A stretch of DNA of 64,000 nt, taken from V1-33 sp039795165 (GTDB lineage Bacteria > Verrucomicrobiota > Verrucomicrobiia > Verrucomicrobiales > V1-33). The number at the start of each line of letters is the position of its first letter. Position 1 is the first letter of the stretch. Shown in pieces: positions 35,691 to 44,871 of this stretch. The notes under the pieces were generated by a model. That model made no database searches. It was not told where the DNA came from and worked only from the letters and a program-made list of their open reading frames with translations. The translations under genes were made by a program, and so were the position numbers. The stretch is taken from assembly GCA_039795165.1 (NCBI GenBank), contig JBDKER010000009.1:59802-123801 (forward strand). The letters run 5' to 3'.

Positions 35691-35790
35691 GGGTGGACCG
35701 GTGGGTGGGTGCGATGAAGCAAAAACGATGTCCGTTAGGAAACCGTCAGGTGGGTACCTGCAAGCGCGTGATGGGTGGCACGCCGGGAAA

Positions 35791-35820
35791 AGAAGAAGAC
35801 GGCCGTTACCGGCCGTCTTC
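35791..35820 (-). terminator. Intrinsic terminator of the rpoA-rplQ transcript
   Basis: An 11-bp stem GAAGACGGCCG / CGGCCGTCTTC with a TTAC loop (35795-35820). Read on the minus strand it is followed by TTCTTTT, giving a Rho-independent terminator about 80 bp after the rplQ stop codon. Confidence 0.85.
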
Positions 35821-35901
35821 CGCAAATTGTCTTCTGGCAGGAGATGTCTGTTTCCGTGAAGCGCGCTGAAAGAACCGGCTGCTCGTCACGGACAAGAGGC
35901 A

Positions 35902-36309
35902 TCAGGCCTTGGGAGCCTCGGCGGCCGCCGGAGCTTCGGTAGCCTCGGTGGTCACCTGATCGACCCACTCGATGTAGGCCATTTCGGCGGAATCCGTGTG
36001 GCGCTGACCGAGCTTGGTGATGCGGGTGTAGCCACCCTGGCGGCTGGCTGCGGCGGGAGCGATCTTTTCGAACAGTTCCTTCACGACCGGCTTCTGGTGC
36101 AGGTAGGAAAGGGCGGTACGGCGGGCGTGCAGGTCGCCGCGCTTGCCGAGCGTCACCATTTTCTCCGCGAACGGGCGGACGGCCTTGGCCTTGGCGAGCG
36201 TGGTTTTGATCTGCTTGTGTTCGATGAGGCTGCAGACGAGGTTCGACAGGAGGGAATTCCGGTGGTCCTGGCGGCGCTGCAGCTTGATGGTTTTACGACC
36301 GTGTCTCAT
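35902..36309 (-). CDS. rplQ: 50S ribosomal protein L17
   Basis: 135 residues. The start MRHGRKTIKLQRRQDHRNSL and the motif EHKQIKTTLAKAKAVRPFAEKMVTL are those of bacterial L17, which sits near the exit of the polypeptide tunnel on the large subunit. The C-terminal 20 residues are an Ala/Glu/Pro-rich tail (TEATEAPAAAEAPKA) beyond the usual end. It follows rpoA with a 60-bp gap and is closed by the terminator at 35791-35820. The rpoA-rplQ order is the classical end of the alpha operon. Confidence 0.97.
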   Translation of the reverse strand: MRHGRKTIKLQRRQDHRNSLLSNLVCSLIEHKQIKTTLAKAKAVRPFAEKMVTLGKRGDLHARRTALSYLHQKPVVKELFEKIAPAAASRQGGYTRITKLGQRHTDSAEMAYIEWVDQVTTEATEAPAAAEAPKA

Positions 36310-36369
36310 GGGTCAAATGTGCGTTAGGAGTGATTGGTTTGTCTGGAAGTTGGATGCAGTGCGGATGGC

Positions 36370-37473
36370 TCATTCTTCGTCGTCATCGTCGTCGTCGCCG
36401 AGATTCTGACTGATGAGGGAATCGAGGCCACCGCCACGTTCTTCCTCTTTGAAGTAGCTGAAGGCGGAACCGCCGCGGCCGGAACCGTCGAAGAGGGAAG
36501 GATCGAGCTTCATGCCGAGGCCGAGGCCCAGTTCCGAGAGCTTGTCCTTGATTTCGTTGAGCGATTTCTTTCCGAAGTTGCGGTACTTGAGCATTTCGGC
36601 CTCGGTCTTCATGGCCAGCTGGCCGACCGTGGTGATGTTGGCGTTGTTGAGGCAGTTGGCGGCCCGCACGGACAGTTCGATCTCGTTGACGCTCATGTTG
36701 AGGAGCTTGCGGAGTTCGCTGTTTTCCTCAGTCTGCGTTTCCGGGGCAGCTTCGAACTCGACGAGGCTGTCGTCGTAGTTCACGAAGACATCGAGGTGCT
36801 TGCGGAGGATGGCGCTGGCCTGGGTGAGGGCGGAATGCGGGGAAATGCGGCCGTCCGTCCAGAGTTCGAGGACGAGCTTGTCATAATCCATGCGCATGCC
36901 GACCCGGCTGTTTTCGACGCCGTAGCGGACGCGGGTGACGGGGGAGAAGATGGAATCCATCGGGATGACGCCGATGGGCATGTCCGGGCGCTTGTTTTCC
37001 TCGCCGCTGGAGAAGCCGCGACCGACGCGGACTTCCATTTCGAGTTCGAATTTGACCTTGCGGTCGAGGGTGCAGATGACCTGGTCCTTATTGAGGACGG
37101 AGTAGTGCTGGTCTTCGCGGATATCGGCGGCGGTGACGACACCGTCGCGGTCGACGGAGATGCCGAGAAGTCGGGGTTCCTTGAAATCGGTGTGGGAGAA
37201 GCGGACCTTCTTGAGGTTGAGGATGATGTCGGTGACATCCTCGACGACTCCGGGAAGGCTGCAGAATTCGTGCTGGGCTCCCTTGATTTTGACGCTGGTG
37301 ATGGCGGCTCCTTCGAGGCTGCTGAGGAGGACGCGGCGAAGGCTGTTGCCGATGGTGTAGCCGTATCCGCCTTCGAACGGTTCAGCAAAGTATTTGGCGT
37401 AGGTATCGGTGGCGGTCGCCTCTTCCTTGGTGAGGCGGTTGGGCATTTCGAACCGGGCTAGTCTGACGGGCAT
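36370..37473 (-). CDS. rpoA: DNA-directed RNA polymerase alpha subunit
   Basis: 367 residues. The N-terminal dimerisation domain includes GYGYTIGNSLRRVLLSSLEGAA (about 37-56) and VEDVTDIILNLK. The C-terminal DNA/activator-binding domain begins near 260 (LNMSVNEIELSVRAANCLNNANI) and ends with YRNFGKKSLNEIKDKL. It is about 40 residues longer than E. coli alpha because of an extension that includes a phenylalanine/Gly stretch and a purely acidic end (DDDDDDEE). The usual neighbours rpsM, rpsK and rpsD are not upstream; instead an O-antigen ligase-like gene ends 87 bp before it, so it must have its own promoter in that gap or read-through from upstream. Confidence 0.97.
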   Translation of the reverse strand: MPVRLARFEMPNRLTKEEATATDTYAKYFAEPFEGGYGYTIGNSLRRVLLSSLEGAAITSVKIKGAQHEFCSLPGVVEDVTDIILNLKKVRFSHTDFKEPRLLGISVDRDGVVTAADIREDQHYSVLNKDQVICTLDRKVKFELEMEVRVGRGFSSGEENKRPDMPIGVIPMDSIFSPVTRVRYGVENSRVGMRMDYDKLVLELWTDGRISPHSALTQASAILRKHLDVFVNYDDSLVEFEAAPETQTEENSELRKLLNMSVNEIELSVRAANCLNNANITTVGQLAMKTEAEMLKYRNFGKKSLNEIKDKLSELGLGLGMKLDPSLFDGSGRGGSAFSYFKEEERGGGLDSLISQNLGDDDDDDEE

Positions 37474-37559
37474 GGGTATTGTGATGGTGTGCCGGGTTTC
37501 CTCTGGCGAGCGGGCAGCGTTGACTGGAAGTCAGGCCACCGCAGAGACCGACGGCATTT

Positions 37560-39188
37560 TCAAGTGCTCGCGGAAGGGGGGCGACTCTTGCGTCGCGGGG
37601 TGGGGCGTGCAAGTGGGTTTTTCGGTAAGATTTCAGGATCTGTCTGAGAATCCGGGACTGATTCTCCTGACGGGTCGGCGGTGGTTTCCGGTTCCGGCGC
37701 GGGTTGAGGGGAGGTGGGGCGGTCGCTGGACGGTGGGCGGGAGGGTGACCGGAGAGGAGCGGATGCTGGTTCGTCGTCTTGCTGGATGGACCGACGGCGG
37801 GTGCGGACGCGCGCGCGGCGGCGTGCAGCGCTGATTTCCTCGGGTTGGGAGGACGGGTCGTGGGTGGGCTGGAGGCCCCAGAGGAAGCCGGCTGTGGCGG
37901 CCACGGTGGTCATGATGGCCGGGATCTGGAGTGGGAAATCGACCCACGAATGAAGGAGGAGGGCGGCGAGTCCGGCGAGGCAACCGGAGAGGAGGAGAAA
38001 CGACTGGCGTGCGTCCGGGTGGATGCGGCGGCGGCGCCGGAATCCGGCGGCGAGGGCTCCGGGCAGGAGGATGGACCATGCGATGGTGCCGGCCCAGCCC
38101 CATTCGATGACTGCCTGGATGGGATCGCAGTGGAGGTGTTTCCAGAAGACTTGGCCGGGGAGAGCGGCGAGGCGCTGGTAATGCGGGAAGAGCATGTAGA
38201 AGGTGCCTGAGCCGAAGCCGAAGGGGCCGGCGTCCGCGGCGGCTGGGAGAGCGGCTTTGGTGGAAGCGAGGCGTCCTTTGTCGATGATTCCTGTGGAGAA
38301 GAGGCGTTCCATGCTGGCTTCCCAGCCGAAGGCGAAGCCGAAGGCGGCCAGTGCGGCGAGGGCGGCGAGGCTGACGACGATGGCGGCGGGGGATGGTTTC
38401 TGCTGGAGCCAGAGGGGAAGAAGGAGGGCGGCCAGAAAGAAAAGGCCGGTGTATCCGAAGAGGATGCCGCCGCGGGAGGTATTGACGGCCAGAGCTGATG
38501 CGATGACGAGGGTGCAGAGGCTCCAGAAGAACTTGGAGACAGAAGATTCGCTTTGCCGGCTCAGGGCGTAGTAGCAGCGGGCGGCTGCGGCGGCGGCTGG
38601 GATGATGAGGAAGCTTCCGGCATTGCCATGGTAGACGAAGGGGCCGAAGAAGGTTTTGTTGGCCGGAAGGCCGGGGGCCCAGAAGATATTGGGGGCACCG
38701 GCGACCCGCTGGAAGATCCCGAATGCCGCGACAGCAAGGCCGGTGAGGGCAAGGGTGATCCAGAGGCGGGAGCGCCAAGTGCGGTGGCTGGCCATGTCGG
38801 CAGTGATCAGGAAGACGCCTGCGAGCCCCGTGAGGAGCCGCATCCAGGCGACGCTCGCGTCCCGGTCGAGCGTGCCAGGGAGCGCTTCGATGTTTGCCTT
38901 GAGCGGGACGAGGGTTTCGAGTCCAGCTTCCCAGTAGGCCTTGGGGTTGCCGGTGACACCCCAGCCAATCAGGAAAACGATTCCAAGGGCGGCGAGTGCC
39001 GCCTTTCCGGCTGCGGGCAGCCTTTTCTGGATGGCCCAGCCGAGGATTGCCATGCCTGCTGTCACCAGCAGGAAGTTTGCGAGGATTTCCCGGTGGACTG
39101 CTTTGACGCAGCCCCATGCCCATGGCGAGAACAGTACTGCGGCGAGCGCAGCCCAGCGGGCGAGTTCCGTCGGGTGGAAAATCGGCAT
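37560..39188 (-). CDS. O-antigen ligase-like (Wzy_C) polytopic membrane protein
   Basis: 542 residues from ATG 39188. Ten or more hydrophobic segments lie between residues about 10 and 450. The O-antigen ligase/polymerase hallmarks are present: a large periplasmic loop with NTSRGG (about 215-220) and the His-containing motif FWKHLHCDPIQAVIEWGWAG (HNDYLQ-like), with the conserved Glu-Trp-Gly. Such proteins polymerise or transfer undecaprenyl-linked polysaccharide. The C-terminal 90 residues are a cytoplasmic, Arg/Ser/Pro-rich low-complexity tail, unusual for the family. No other polysaccharide genes are adjacent. Waal and Wzy cannot be told apart by sequence. Confidence 0.8.
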   Translation of the reverse strand: MPIFHPTELARWAALAAVLFSPWAWGCVKAVHREILANFLLVTAGMAILGWAIQKRLPAAGKAALAALGIVFLIGWGVTGNPKAYWEAGLETLVPLKANIEALPGTLDRDASVAWMRLLTGLAGVFLITADMASHRTWRSRLWITLALTGLAVAAFGIFQRVAGAPNIFWAPGLPANKTFFGPFVYHGNAGSFLIIPAAAAAARCYYALSRQSESSVSKFFWSLCTLVIASALAVNTSRGGILFGYTGLFFLAALLLPLWLQQKPSPAAIVVSLAALAALAAFGFAFGWEASMERLFSTGIIDKGRLASTKAALPAAADAGPFGFGSGTFYMLFPHYQRLAALPGQVFWKHLHCDPIQAVIEWGWAGTIAWSILLPGALAAGFRRRRRIHPDARQSFLLLSGCLAGLAALLLHSWVDFPLQIPAIMTTVAATAGFLWGLQPTHDPSSQPEEISAARRRARVRTRRRSIQQDDEPASAPLRSPSRPPSSDRPTSPQPAPEPETTADPSGESVPDSQTDPEILPKNPLARPTPRRKSRPPSAST

Positions 39189-39298
39189 GGTGGTTGGTCG
39201 AGGGACGTCGGGGTTTCCCGGTGTGTCAGGCAGCCCGCCTGTCAAGCTGCAATAACACAGTTTGCCTGATCGCCTGATGGGCGATTTCCGGGAACGAA

Positions 39299-39328
39299 AC
39301 ACCCGGCGCGGTGGGCCGCGCCGGGTGT
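39299..39328 (-). terminator. Possible terminator after the large secreted protein gene
   Basis: A 12-bp stem ACACCCGGCGCG / CGCGCCGGGTGT with a GTGGGC loop lies about 32 bp after the stop codon of the minus-strand gene at 39361. The minus-strand continuation TTCGTTCCC is only weakly T-rich, so termination efficiency is uncertain. Confidence 0.6.
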
Positions 39329-39360
39329 CGATCAGCTGCTGGTATTTGCTGCTGAGATGA

Positions 39361-42300
39361 TTACGGCCGGGTTGGGGCCCATGGACCATTTGATTCCATC
39401 ACATGGAGCCGATAGAAGCGGCGGGTGATACCGGGGTTGGGGATGACCGTGAAGCTGCCTGAGTTGCCATTGCCGACGATGGTGGCGAGGCCGGAATCCT
39501 TCCATGACTGGAGGTGGCTTGGTGCGCTGGCGTCGTCCGACACGTAGAGGCGGTAGAAGCGTCCGGCCTTGGTTGGGAAGGTCATGATGGACGGGTTGGC
39601 TTCGTTCTGGGTGATGCGGAGGACATCATTGGCATCGTTTGGATCGGTTCCCATGATGGCTTCGTCTGTGTTCGAGACGCCGTCGCCGTCGTTGTCCGAG
39701 TTGCCGGAGGCGGCGCTGAAGAGGACTTCCGAAACCGTGCCGGATTCCGATCCATTGATGCCCTGGGCCATGAAGCGGAACTGGACCGAGTTGGCTGCCG
39801 CTGGGATGGGATGGGAGAGGGCGAAGTCGTTGTTGATGGAGACGTCGGCGATTTCGTTGAGGGTATTGAACTCATCGCGTTCGCGGTTGGCGTTATATTC
39901 GTCTTCCGCGACGAGGGGCGGGATCGAATAATCGATCAGCGAGATGAGGTCGAGGGCGGCTGTGCCCGAGTAGCCGTTGATGTAGCCGTCCTTGGGACCG
40001 TTGGCACCGCCTGTGAGGACAGCCGTGGCGCTGGCTCCGTTGCCTTTGTCCCATTGGTCGACGAGATTGACGACCTGCTGGCTGGGCAGTCCTGCGTCGA
40101 TGATGAGTTCGGCGCGGAATCGATCGGTCACTTCCATGTTCGAGCCCGCGCTGGTGTCGGCGACATTGAATTTCGCGCTGAAGCTGACGGCACCGACCGT
40201 GGAGAGGTCGATGATGCGGGAAGCGACGACGGCGTCGGTTGCGGTGCCGGCATTGATGGTGGTGGTGCGGGCGAGGAAGTCATTGGCCCATGGGGCGTCG
40301 CTGGCGACCGTGGTGAGGTCCTGGAGGGCACCGAAGTTCGTCTGACCGATGACGAATTCGATGGGGGCGTTGATGAGGGCCGTCTGGTTGACTTCCGGGT
40401 AGCTCACATCGGCGATGGTGACGCTGAAGGGAGGGAATCCGGCTGGGATGGTGAAGCGCACCGGAGCGGTGCCATAGGTGTTGCGGGAGGCGGTGGCTCC
40501 GCTGACCGAGAAGCGCGGGCCGCCGTTCGTGCCATTGACGATGGCGTCGAAGCTGATGGAGCCGTCGCTGTTCTGGGTGATGTTGTTCGGGGCCGAGAGG
40601 GTCAGGGTGGGAGCCGCCGGGAGGTTGACCGTGAAGGTCTGTGAAACGATGGCGGGATTTGCCTGATCGCTCAGCGACACCTGGCGCGGGCCATTGGCGA
40701 TGGGGTAGGGACCGAAGACCACGTTCGGCGGGGAGTAGGGACCGGTGCGTGGCGGGGAATCATTGCTGACCCAGTTGACGCCCGTGAAGTTGACCGCGTT
40801 GACTGTGAAGGGAGCGGAGAAGCCGTCGTCGTCGGGGGTGTCCGTGCCCCGGTTGTCGAGGAAGGGGGCACCGGCTGTGCGGACCGCAATGGACGGGCCC
40901 GGGATGGAGAATTTCACATCGCTGACGACGAAGGTTTCGGCGGGCGAGTTGCTGTTTCCGGTGATGCGGACCTGGACTTTCGACGCCGTGGCCGGGACGA
41001 CCGCGTTGAAGATGAATTCCTTCGTGGTATTGATCTGGGTGACGTCCGGGAGTTCGAGACCGTCGGTGGCTGCGCCGGTGAGGAGCCCGTCGCCATTGAC
41101 ATCGGCGGCACCGAGAGCGCTTACCACGACACCGTCGATGATGAGGTCGAGGGCGAAGGAGTCGGCTGCTTCGAAGCCTGAGGAGGCTCCGGCTTCGGCG
41201 ACGAGTTTGGCGGAGAGTTCGACTGCCTTGCCGCCGCCCGGCATGGTGAATTCCTCCGAGAGGACGATGTGGTTAGCCTGGGTGGCACCGCTCTGGCGGA
41301 GGGTGCGGGCGGGTTCATCGGCGACCCATGCCGTGGGGATGGGGGCGGTGGACACGACCGTGCGGGCCGGGGTGAGTGCTTCGTTGGTGCCGAAGACGAT
41401 CGGCGTGCGGACATTGAAGGTTGTCGTGCAGTTGGCATCTGCGGCATCGCGGACGGTTACGCGCATGAGGCCGTTTTCGGCATTGGCGACGGGGACACCG
41501 GCGACGTTGTGCGCCGAGCCGTAGGGACCGGTGATGAGACCAGCGAGGCCGGCGGGGGCGGTGGTGATCCAGCCGAGGGGGCTGAGGGGACCGGTGCCCG
41601 TAATGGTGGCCGCGAAGGAGACCGTGTCGTCCGAGGGGTCGGCGAGGTTGCTGCCTGGGCTGCGGGTGCCGGGGGCCGCCGAACCATTGATGGAGCAGGT
41701 GGGCGCTCCGCCGGGAGCGACCCGGAAATTATCGAGATGGTAGGAAGCGTCTGTGCCCGAGGAATTCTGGTCGGCCCAGATCATGTAGAAGCTGGAGCCC
41801 GGAGCGAGGGGCGCCGGGAGGCTGATGACGGCGTTGACGGCTTCCGGGGCATCGTAGGTTCCGGTGGTGTCCTTGCTGAGGGAGGGGATGGGCTGCCATG
41901 ACCCCGGGGCCCCGGTCACGCTCCAGAAGGCGCGGAAGCCCTTGATGGTTTCCGAGGCCGTGTCGGTGGCCTTGGAGTAATCGTAGCTGACCGTGACCGT
42001 GCTCACGGGAGCGGCCGTTTCGTTGGAAACGGTGGCCATGAGGAGCAGGTAGTCGTTTCCGGTCGGGCGGGTCTGGAGGAACGTTGTGCCGTTGGCATTG
42101 GCTCCGGTATTGAAGCGCGCGACGCCGCTGGTGCTGGGTGGGAAGGTGCCGGAGCTGCCGAGGACCGTGGTGATCGTGGTGGCGTCAGCGGCTGCGATCA
42201 CTTTGGCGTCGAAGGCTGCGTTGTCGAGGATGGTGCCATCGATCCCCGTGCCGACGCTCAGTGTGCTGAAATCGGCCACTGCGGGGACAGCGGGAAAATC

Positions 42301-42405
42301 ATAGACGGTCGGGGGTTCCGTGATATTGACCGCGGCATGGAGCTGCGGGAGCGAGAGTAGGGCCGCGAGGGGAGCCCATGAGAGGGAGAGACGGGATGAT
42401 TTCAT
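39361..42405 (-). CDS. Large secreted beta-sandwich protein with calcium loop
   Basis: 1014 residues from the ATG that starts a signal peptide (about 1-24, ending LPQLHA). The mature protein is Gly/Thr/Asn-rich and built from repeated Ig-like or lectin-like beta domains; three regions contain similar segments about how a field changes, e.g. FSAKFNVADTSAGSNMEV and LSAKLVAEAGASSGFEAAD, indicating internal duplication. A calcium-loop motif DNDGDGVSNTDE sits at about 904-915, followed by two short 'RFYRLYVSDD' and 'RFYRLHVME' units. No catalytic residues are recognised. Likely an extracellular adhesion or matrix protein. It is transcribed divergently from the esterase gene and has a possible terminator at its end. 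Confidence 0.75.
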   Translation of the reverse strand: MKSSRLSLSWAPLAALLSLPQLHAAVNITEPPTVYDFPAVPAVADFSTLSVGTGIDGTILDNAAFDAKVIAAADATTITTVLGSSGTFPPSTSGVARFNTGANANGTTFLQTRPTGNDYLLLMATVSNETAAPVSTVTVSYDYSKATDTASETIKGFRAFWSVTGAPGSWQPIPSLSKDTTGTYDAPEAVNAVISLPAPLAPGSSFYMIWADQNSSGTDASYHLDNFRVAPGGAPTCSINGSAAPGTRSPGSNLADPSDDTVSFAATITGTGPLSPLGWITTAPAGLAGLITGPYGSAHNVAGVPVANAENGLMRVTVRDAADANCTTTFNVRTPIVFGTNEALTPARTVVSTAPIPTAWVADEPARTLRQSGATQANHIVLSEEFTMPGGGKAVELSAKLVAEAGASSGFEAADSFALDLIIDGVVVSALGAADVNGDGLLTGAATDGLELPDVTQINTTKEFIFNAVVPATASKVQVRITGNSNSPAETFVVSDVKFSIPGPSIAVRTAGAPFLDNRGTDTPDDDGFSAPFTVNAVNFTGVNWVSNDSPPRTGPYSPPNVVFGPYPIANGPRQVSLSDQANPAIVSQTFTVNLPAAPTLTLSAPNNITQNSDGSISFDAIVNGTNGGPRFSVSGATASRNTYGTAPVRFTIPAGFPPFSVTIADVSYPEVNQTALINAPIEFVIGQTNFGALQDLTTVASDAPWANDFLARTTTINAGTATDAVVASRIIDLSTVGAVSFSAKFNVADTSAGSNMEVTDRFRAELIIDAGLPSQQVVNLVDQWDKGNGASATAVLTGGANGPKDGYINGYSGTAALDLISLIDYSIPPLVAEDEYNANRERDEFNTLNEIADVSINNDFALSHPIPAAANSVQFRFMAQGINGSESGTVSEVLFSAASGNSDNDGDGVSNTDEAIMGTDPNDANDVLRITQNEANPSIMTFPTKAGRFYRLYVSDDASAPSHLQSWKDSGLATIVGNGNSGSFTVIPNPGITRRFYRLHVMESNGPWAPTRP

Positions 42406-42698
42406 GGTTGTTTTGGTGATGTTGGTCTTTGGTTGGAACGTAAACGAGAGGTGCGATGGAGCGCGGCCGTCCGGACATGTACCGGTGGCTGAGAAAAAGG
42501 GGGAGCTCAGGATCGCCCGAGCGTGCGGTCGGAGGAAAGTCCGCATGCCCGGGATGAACGGAGGTAACGAACCTTAGAAAAGAACGGAAGACAAATGAAA
42601 ACGAGATGCGGGTGGCGTCATGAAGATTTCATCATGGCTTCAGATTGGGCGTGGATGCGGGGCTTGCGGGGCGGGGAGGATGCGGGCATCCGGGATGC
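42406..42698. other. Divergent intergenic region, no gene seen
   Basis: 293 bp between the divergent secreted-protein and esterase genes. It must hold two promoters, but no clear pair of hexamers stands out. A GGAGGAAAGTCCGC stretch at 42531-42544 imitates an RNase P RNA signature but lacks the rest of that RNA. Confidence 0.4.
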
Positions 42699-43679
42699 AT
42701 GAGAAACTGGATGATGGCAGCTTTGATGATAGCTGGGTTGGTCTGCCCGGTGCTGGCACAGAAGCCAGCAAGTGTGCGTGAACCGGATGAGGCGATTCCG
42801 CTGTGGGCGGGCCAGCCGCCCGGAGGGTGGCAGGCTGCCGGGGCTGAGGTCCGGGATGAGAATCCCCACATGGGAGGGATTTTGGCGCTGAAGAACGTGG
42901 GCGATCCGTCGCTGGCGTACTTCCGACCGGCGGGAACGGCACGCGATCAGGCGGTCATCATCTGTCCGGGCGGGGCGTATCATCTGCTGGCATGGGACCT
43001 CGAGGGAACCGAGGTGGCGGCGTGGCTGAGCGGGCAGGGGGTTCATGCGTTTGTGCTCAAGTACCGGTTGCCGCGGGCGGGCGATGCGGACAGGCATGCG
43101 GCGGCCCTTGAGGATGCGCAGCGGGCGGTCAGTCTGGTGCGGCACGGGGCGGCGGCACGGGGGATTGCGGGCGACCGGATTGGGATCATGGGATTTTCCG
43201 CGGGCGGGCATCTGGCGGCGCTCACGGCTGACCGGGGGTCGGATCGGACTTATGCGGCGGCTGACGGCATTGATGCCGTGTCGTGCCGACCGGATTTTGC
43301 GGCGCTGGTGTATCCGGCGTATCTGCTGGCGGATCAGAATGCGCCGGGCGGGGCTGGGGTGAAGGATCCCGAGGGAGGTGCGACGGGAGTGAGTCCTCTT
43401 TTCCGGGTGGCGGCGGGATCGCCTCCGGTATTCATGGTGCATGCGGTCGACGATCCTGTGCCCGTGGCCAACTGCACGGCGTATCTGCTGGCGATGAAGT
43501 CGCGCGGCATTCCCGCTGAACTTCATGTGTATCCCGATGGCGGGCATGGCTACGGACTGCGGTCGACGCTTTCCGTGCGGACATGGCCCGAGCGTTTATC
43601 CGAGTGGCTGGGCCGGGTGCCGCGGTCGGTTCCGGCCGCGAGGGACGCGGAAAAACCAGCGGAGAAGTCAGGTCAGTAG
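42699..43679 (+). CDS. Secreted alpha/beta hydrolase, acetyl-xylan-esterase-like
   Basis: 326 residues from the ATG giving MRNWMMAALMIAGLVCPVLA, a signal peptide with cleavage near residue 20. The oxyanion region IICPGGAYHLLAWDLEGTEVA (HGGG-like, with CPGG) is followed by nucleophile Ser167 in GFSAGGH, an acid in HAVDDPVPV and a His in PDGGHGYG. This is the BD-FAE/acetyl-esterase type acting on plant or host glycan esters. The stop codon overlaps by 7 bp the end of the convergent rhodanese gene. Substrate is inferred from family only. Confidence 0.85.
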   Translation: MRNWMMAALMIAGLVCPVLAQKPASVREPDEAIPLWAGQPPGGWQAAGAEVRDENPHMGGILALKNVGDPSLAYFRPAGTARDQAVIICPGGAYHLLAWDLEGTEVAAWLSGQGVHAFVLKYRLPRAGDADRHAAALEDAQRAVSLVRHGAAARGIAGDRIGIMGFSAGGHLAALTADRGSDRTYAAADGIDAVSCRPDFAALVYPAYLLADQNAPGGAGVKDPEGGATGVSPLFRVAAGSPPVFMVHAVDDPVPVANCTAYLLAMKSRGIPAELHVYPDGGHGYGLRSTLSVRTWPERLSEWLGRVPRSVPAARDAEKPAEKSGQ

Positions 43680-44017
43680 CGAGGGACGGCGGGATCGATG
43701 GTTTCGGACCAGAGGTCGATGCCGCCGGCCATGCTCCATGTGCGGGGGAAGCCGCGTGCGCGCAGCCATGCGGCGGCGCGGGCGCTGCGCATGCCGTGGT
43801 GGCAATGGATGACGATGGCCTCGGCTGGGTCCGGGAAGCGGGCGGCGGCGGTTTCGGCGAACGAGGAAAGCGGGACAAGTTCCGCGCCGTCGAGGTGGCA
43901 GACCTGCCATTCGTCGGGTTCGCGGCAGTCGATGAGTCGGAATGGTGTTCCTGCGGCGAGGAGGGCCGCGACTTCGGCGGGTGTGATTTCGAGTTCGGAT
44001 TCCGGAGGGAAGTTCAT
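43673..44017 (-). CDS. Single-domain rhodanese-like sulfurtransferase
   Basis: 114 residues. The domain starts with ITPAEVAALLAAG and has the conserved LIDCREPDEWQVCHLDGAELVPL. The active-site loop is C72-HHGMRS, with the persulfide-forming Cys and the Gly and Arg expected of GlpE/PspE-type rhodaneses. No signal peptide, so it is cytoplasmic. It moves sulfane sulfur between donors and thiols. It is divergent from the HAD gene (119 bp) and converges on the esterase with a 7-bp overlap. Confidence 0.93.
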   Translation of the reverse strand: MNFPPESELEITPAEVAALLAAGTPFRLIDCREPDEWQVCHLDGAELVPLSSFAETAAARFPDPAEAIVIHCHHGMRSARAAAWLRARGFPRTWSMAGGIDLWSETIDPAVPRY

Positions 44018-44136
44018 GGGGCGTTGACGTGCTGCCGGGATGTGGGCGGGGGACGGCTGGGCTGTCAAGAAAGCAGGGGGTGGGCGGGGCGGACGCTTGC
44101 GGAGGGCCGCAGAGCAGTCATGGGGAGAGAGAAAGG

Positions 44137-44802
44137 ATGCGCGCTCTGCTTTTTGATTTTGATGGACTCGTGGTCGACACCGAAACGGCGATCTACCATG
44201 CGTGGCGGGAATTGTATGAAGATCACGGGCATGACCTGCCGCTGCCGGTCTATGTTCAGTGTGTCGGCAGCACCTTTGGTCAGTACGATCCCATGGCCGA
44301 GCTGGAGAAGCTGACCGGGGGGCCGGTGGCATGGGACCGGGTGCTTGCGAAGAAGGAAGCGAGGATTCACGAACTGCAGGCGGAACTCGACACGATGCCG
44401 GGGGTCCGGGAGTTGCTGCTTGAGGCCGAGCGCGGGGGAATTCCCTGTGCGGTGGCATCGAGCAGTCAGCGGAGTCATGTGGCGCGCTGGCTGCGGCGGA
44501 CCGGGCTCGAGGGAGCCTTTGCTGCGGTGCTGACCCGGGATGATGTGGAGCGGGCCAAGCCGTTTCCGGATTTGTTTCTGGGGGCGGCGGCGGCCCTTGG
44601 GGTGGCTCCGCGGGATGCCCTCGTTCTGGAGGATTCGCGCAATGGGCTGCGGGCTGCGCTGGCGGCAGGGGTTCCCTGCGTGGTGGTGCCGTCGCCGGTG
44701 ACGCGGGGATCTGATTTCGCGGGGGCGGCGGCCATTCTGGAGACCCTGCATGAAGTGACTCCCGGCGTGCTGGCTTCAATTCACCGATCCGTTCCCGATT
44801 GA
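44137..44802 (+). CDS. HAD-superfamily phosphatase/phosphoglucomutase-like
   Basis: 221 residues from the ATG 2 bp after a GAAAGG ribosome-binding site. The nucleophile motif LLFDFDGLVVDTET has D7 and D9. A helical cap domain (about 15-85) follows, then motif II as SSSQRSHVAR, motif III Lys in ERAKPFPDLFL, and motif IV as LEDSRNGLRAA. The DFDGLVVDTE start and cap position are those of the beta-phosphoglucomutase/GPH group, so the substrate is probably a small sugar phosphate. Its stop codon is just upstream of the promoter-like sequence at 44805, so it may not be part of the following module. Confidence 0.88.
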   Translation: MRALLFDFDGLVVDTETAIYHAWRELYEDHGHDLPLPVYVQCVGSTFGQYDPMAELEKLTGGPVAWDRVLAKKEARIHELQAELDTMPGVRELLLEAERGGIPCAVASSSQRSHVARWLRRTGLEGAFAAVLTRDDVERAKPFPDLFLGAAAALGVAPRDALVLEDSRNGLRAALAAGVPCVVVPSPVTRGSDFAGAAAILETLHEVTPGVLASIHRSVPD

Positions 44803-44804
44803 GC

Positions 44805-44832
44805 TTGCCAGCGGGGGCGCTGTCGTTAAGAA
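44805..44832 (+). promoter_or_regulatory. Candidate promoter of the OsmC-like/ACAD-like/PhnD-like module
   Basis: TTGCCA (44805-44810), a 16-bp spacer and TAAGAA (44827-44832), ending 39 bp before the OsmC-like ATG. It separates the module from the HAD gene. Judged by eye only. Confidence 0.3.
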
Positions 44833-44871
44833 ATTCGGCAGGAATCCGATGAAAGCGAAGCCTCAGCAGCA

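Noticed and set aside
42531..42544. GGAGGAAAGTCCGC, like the conserved start of bacterial RNase P RNA
   Set aside because: Only this stretch matches; the other conserved segments (such as AACAGAAAGCAAACCGCC-like) are missing, and a protein gene starts 155 bp later, leaving too little room.
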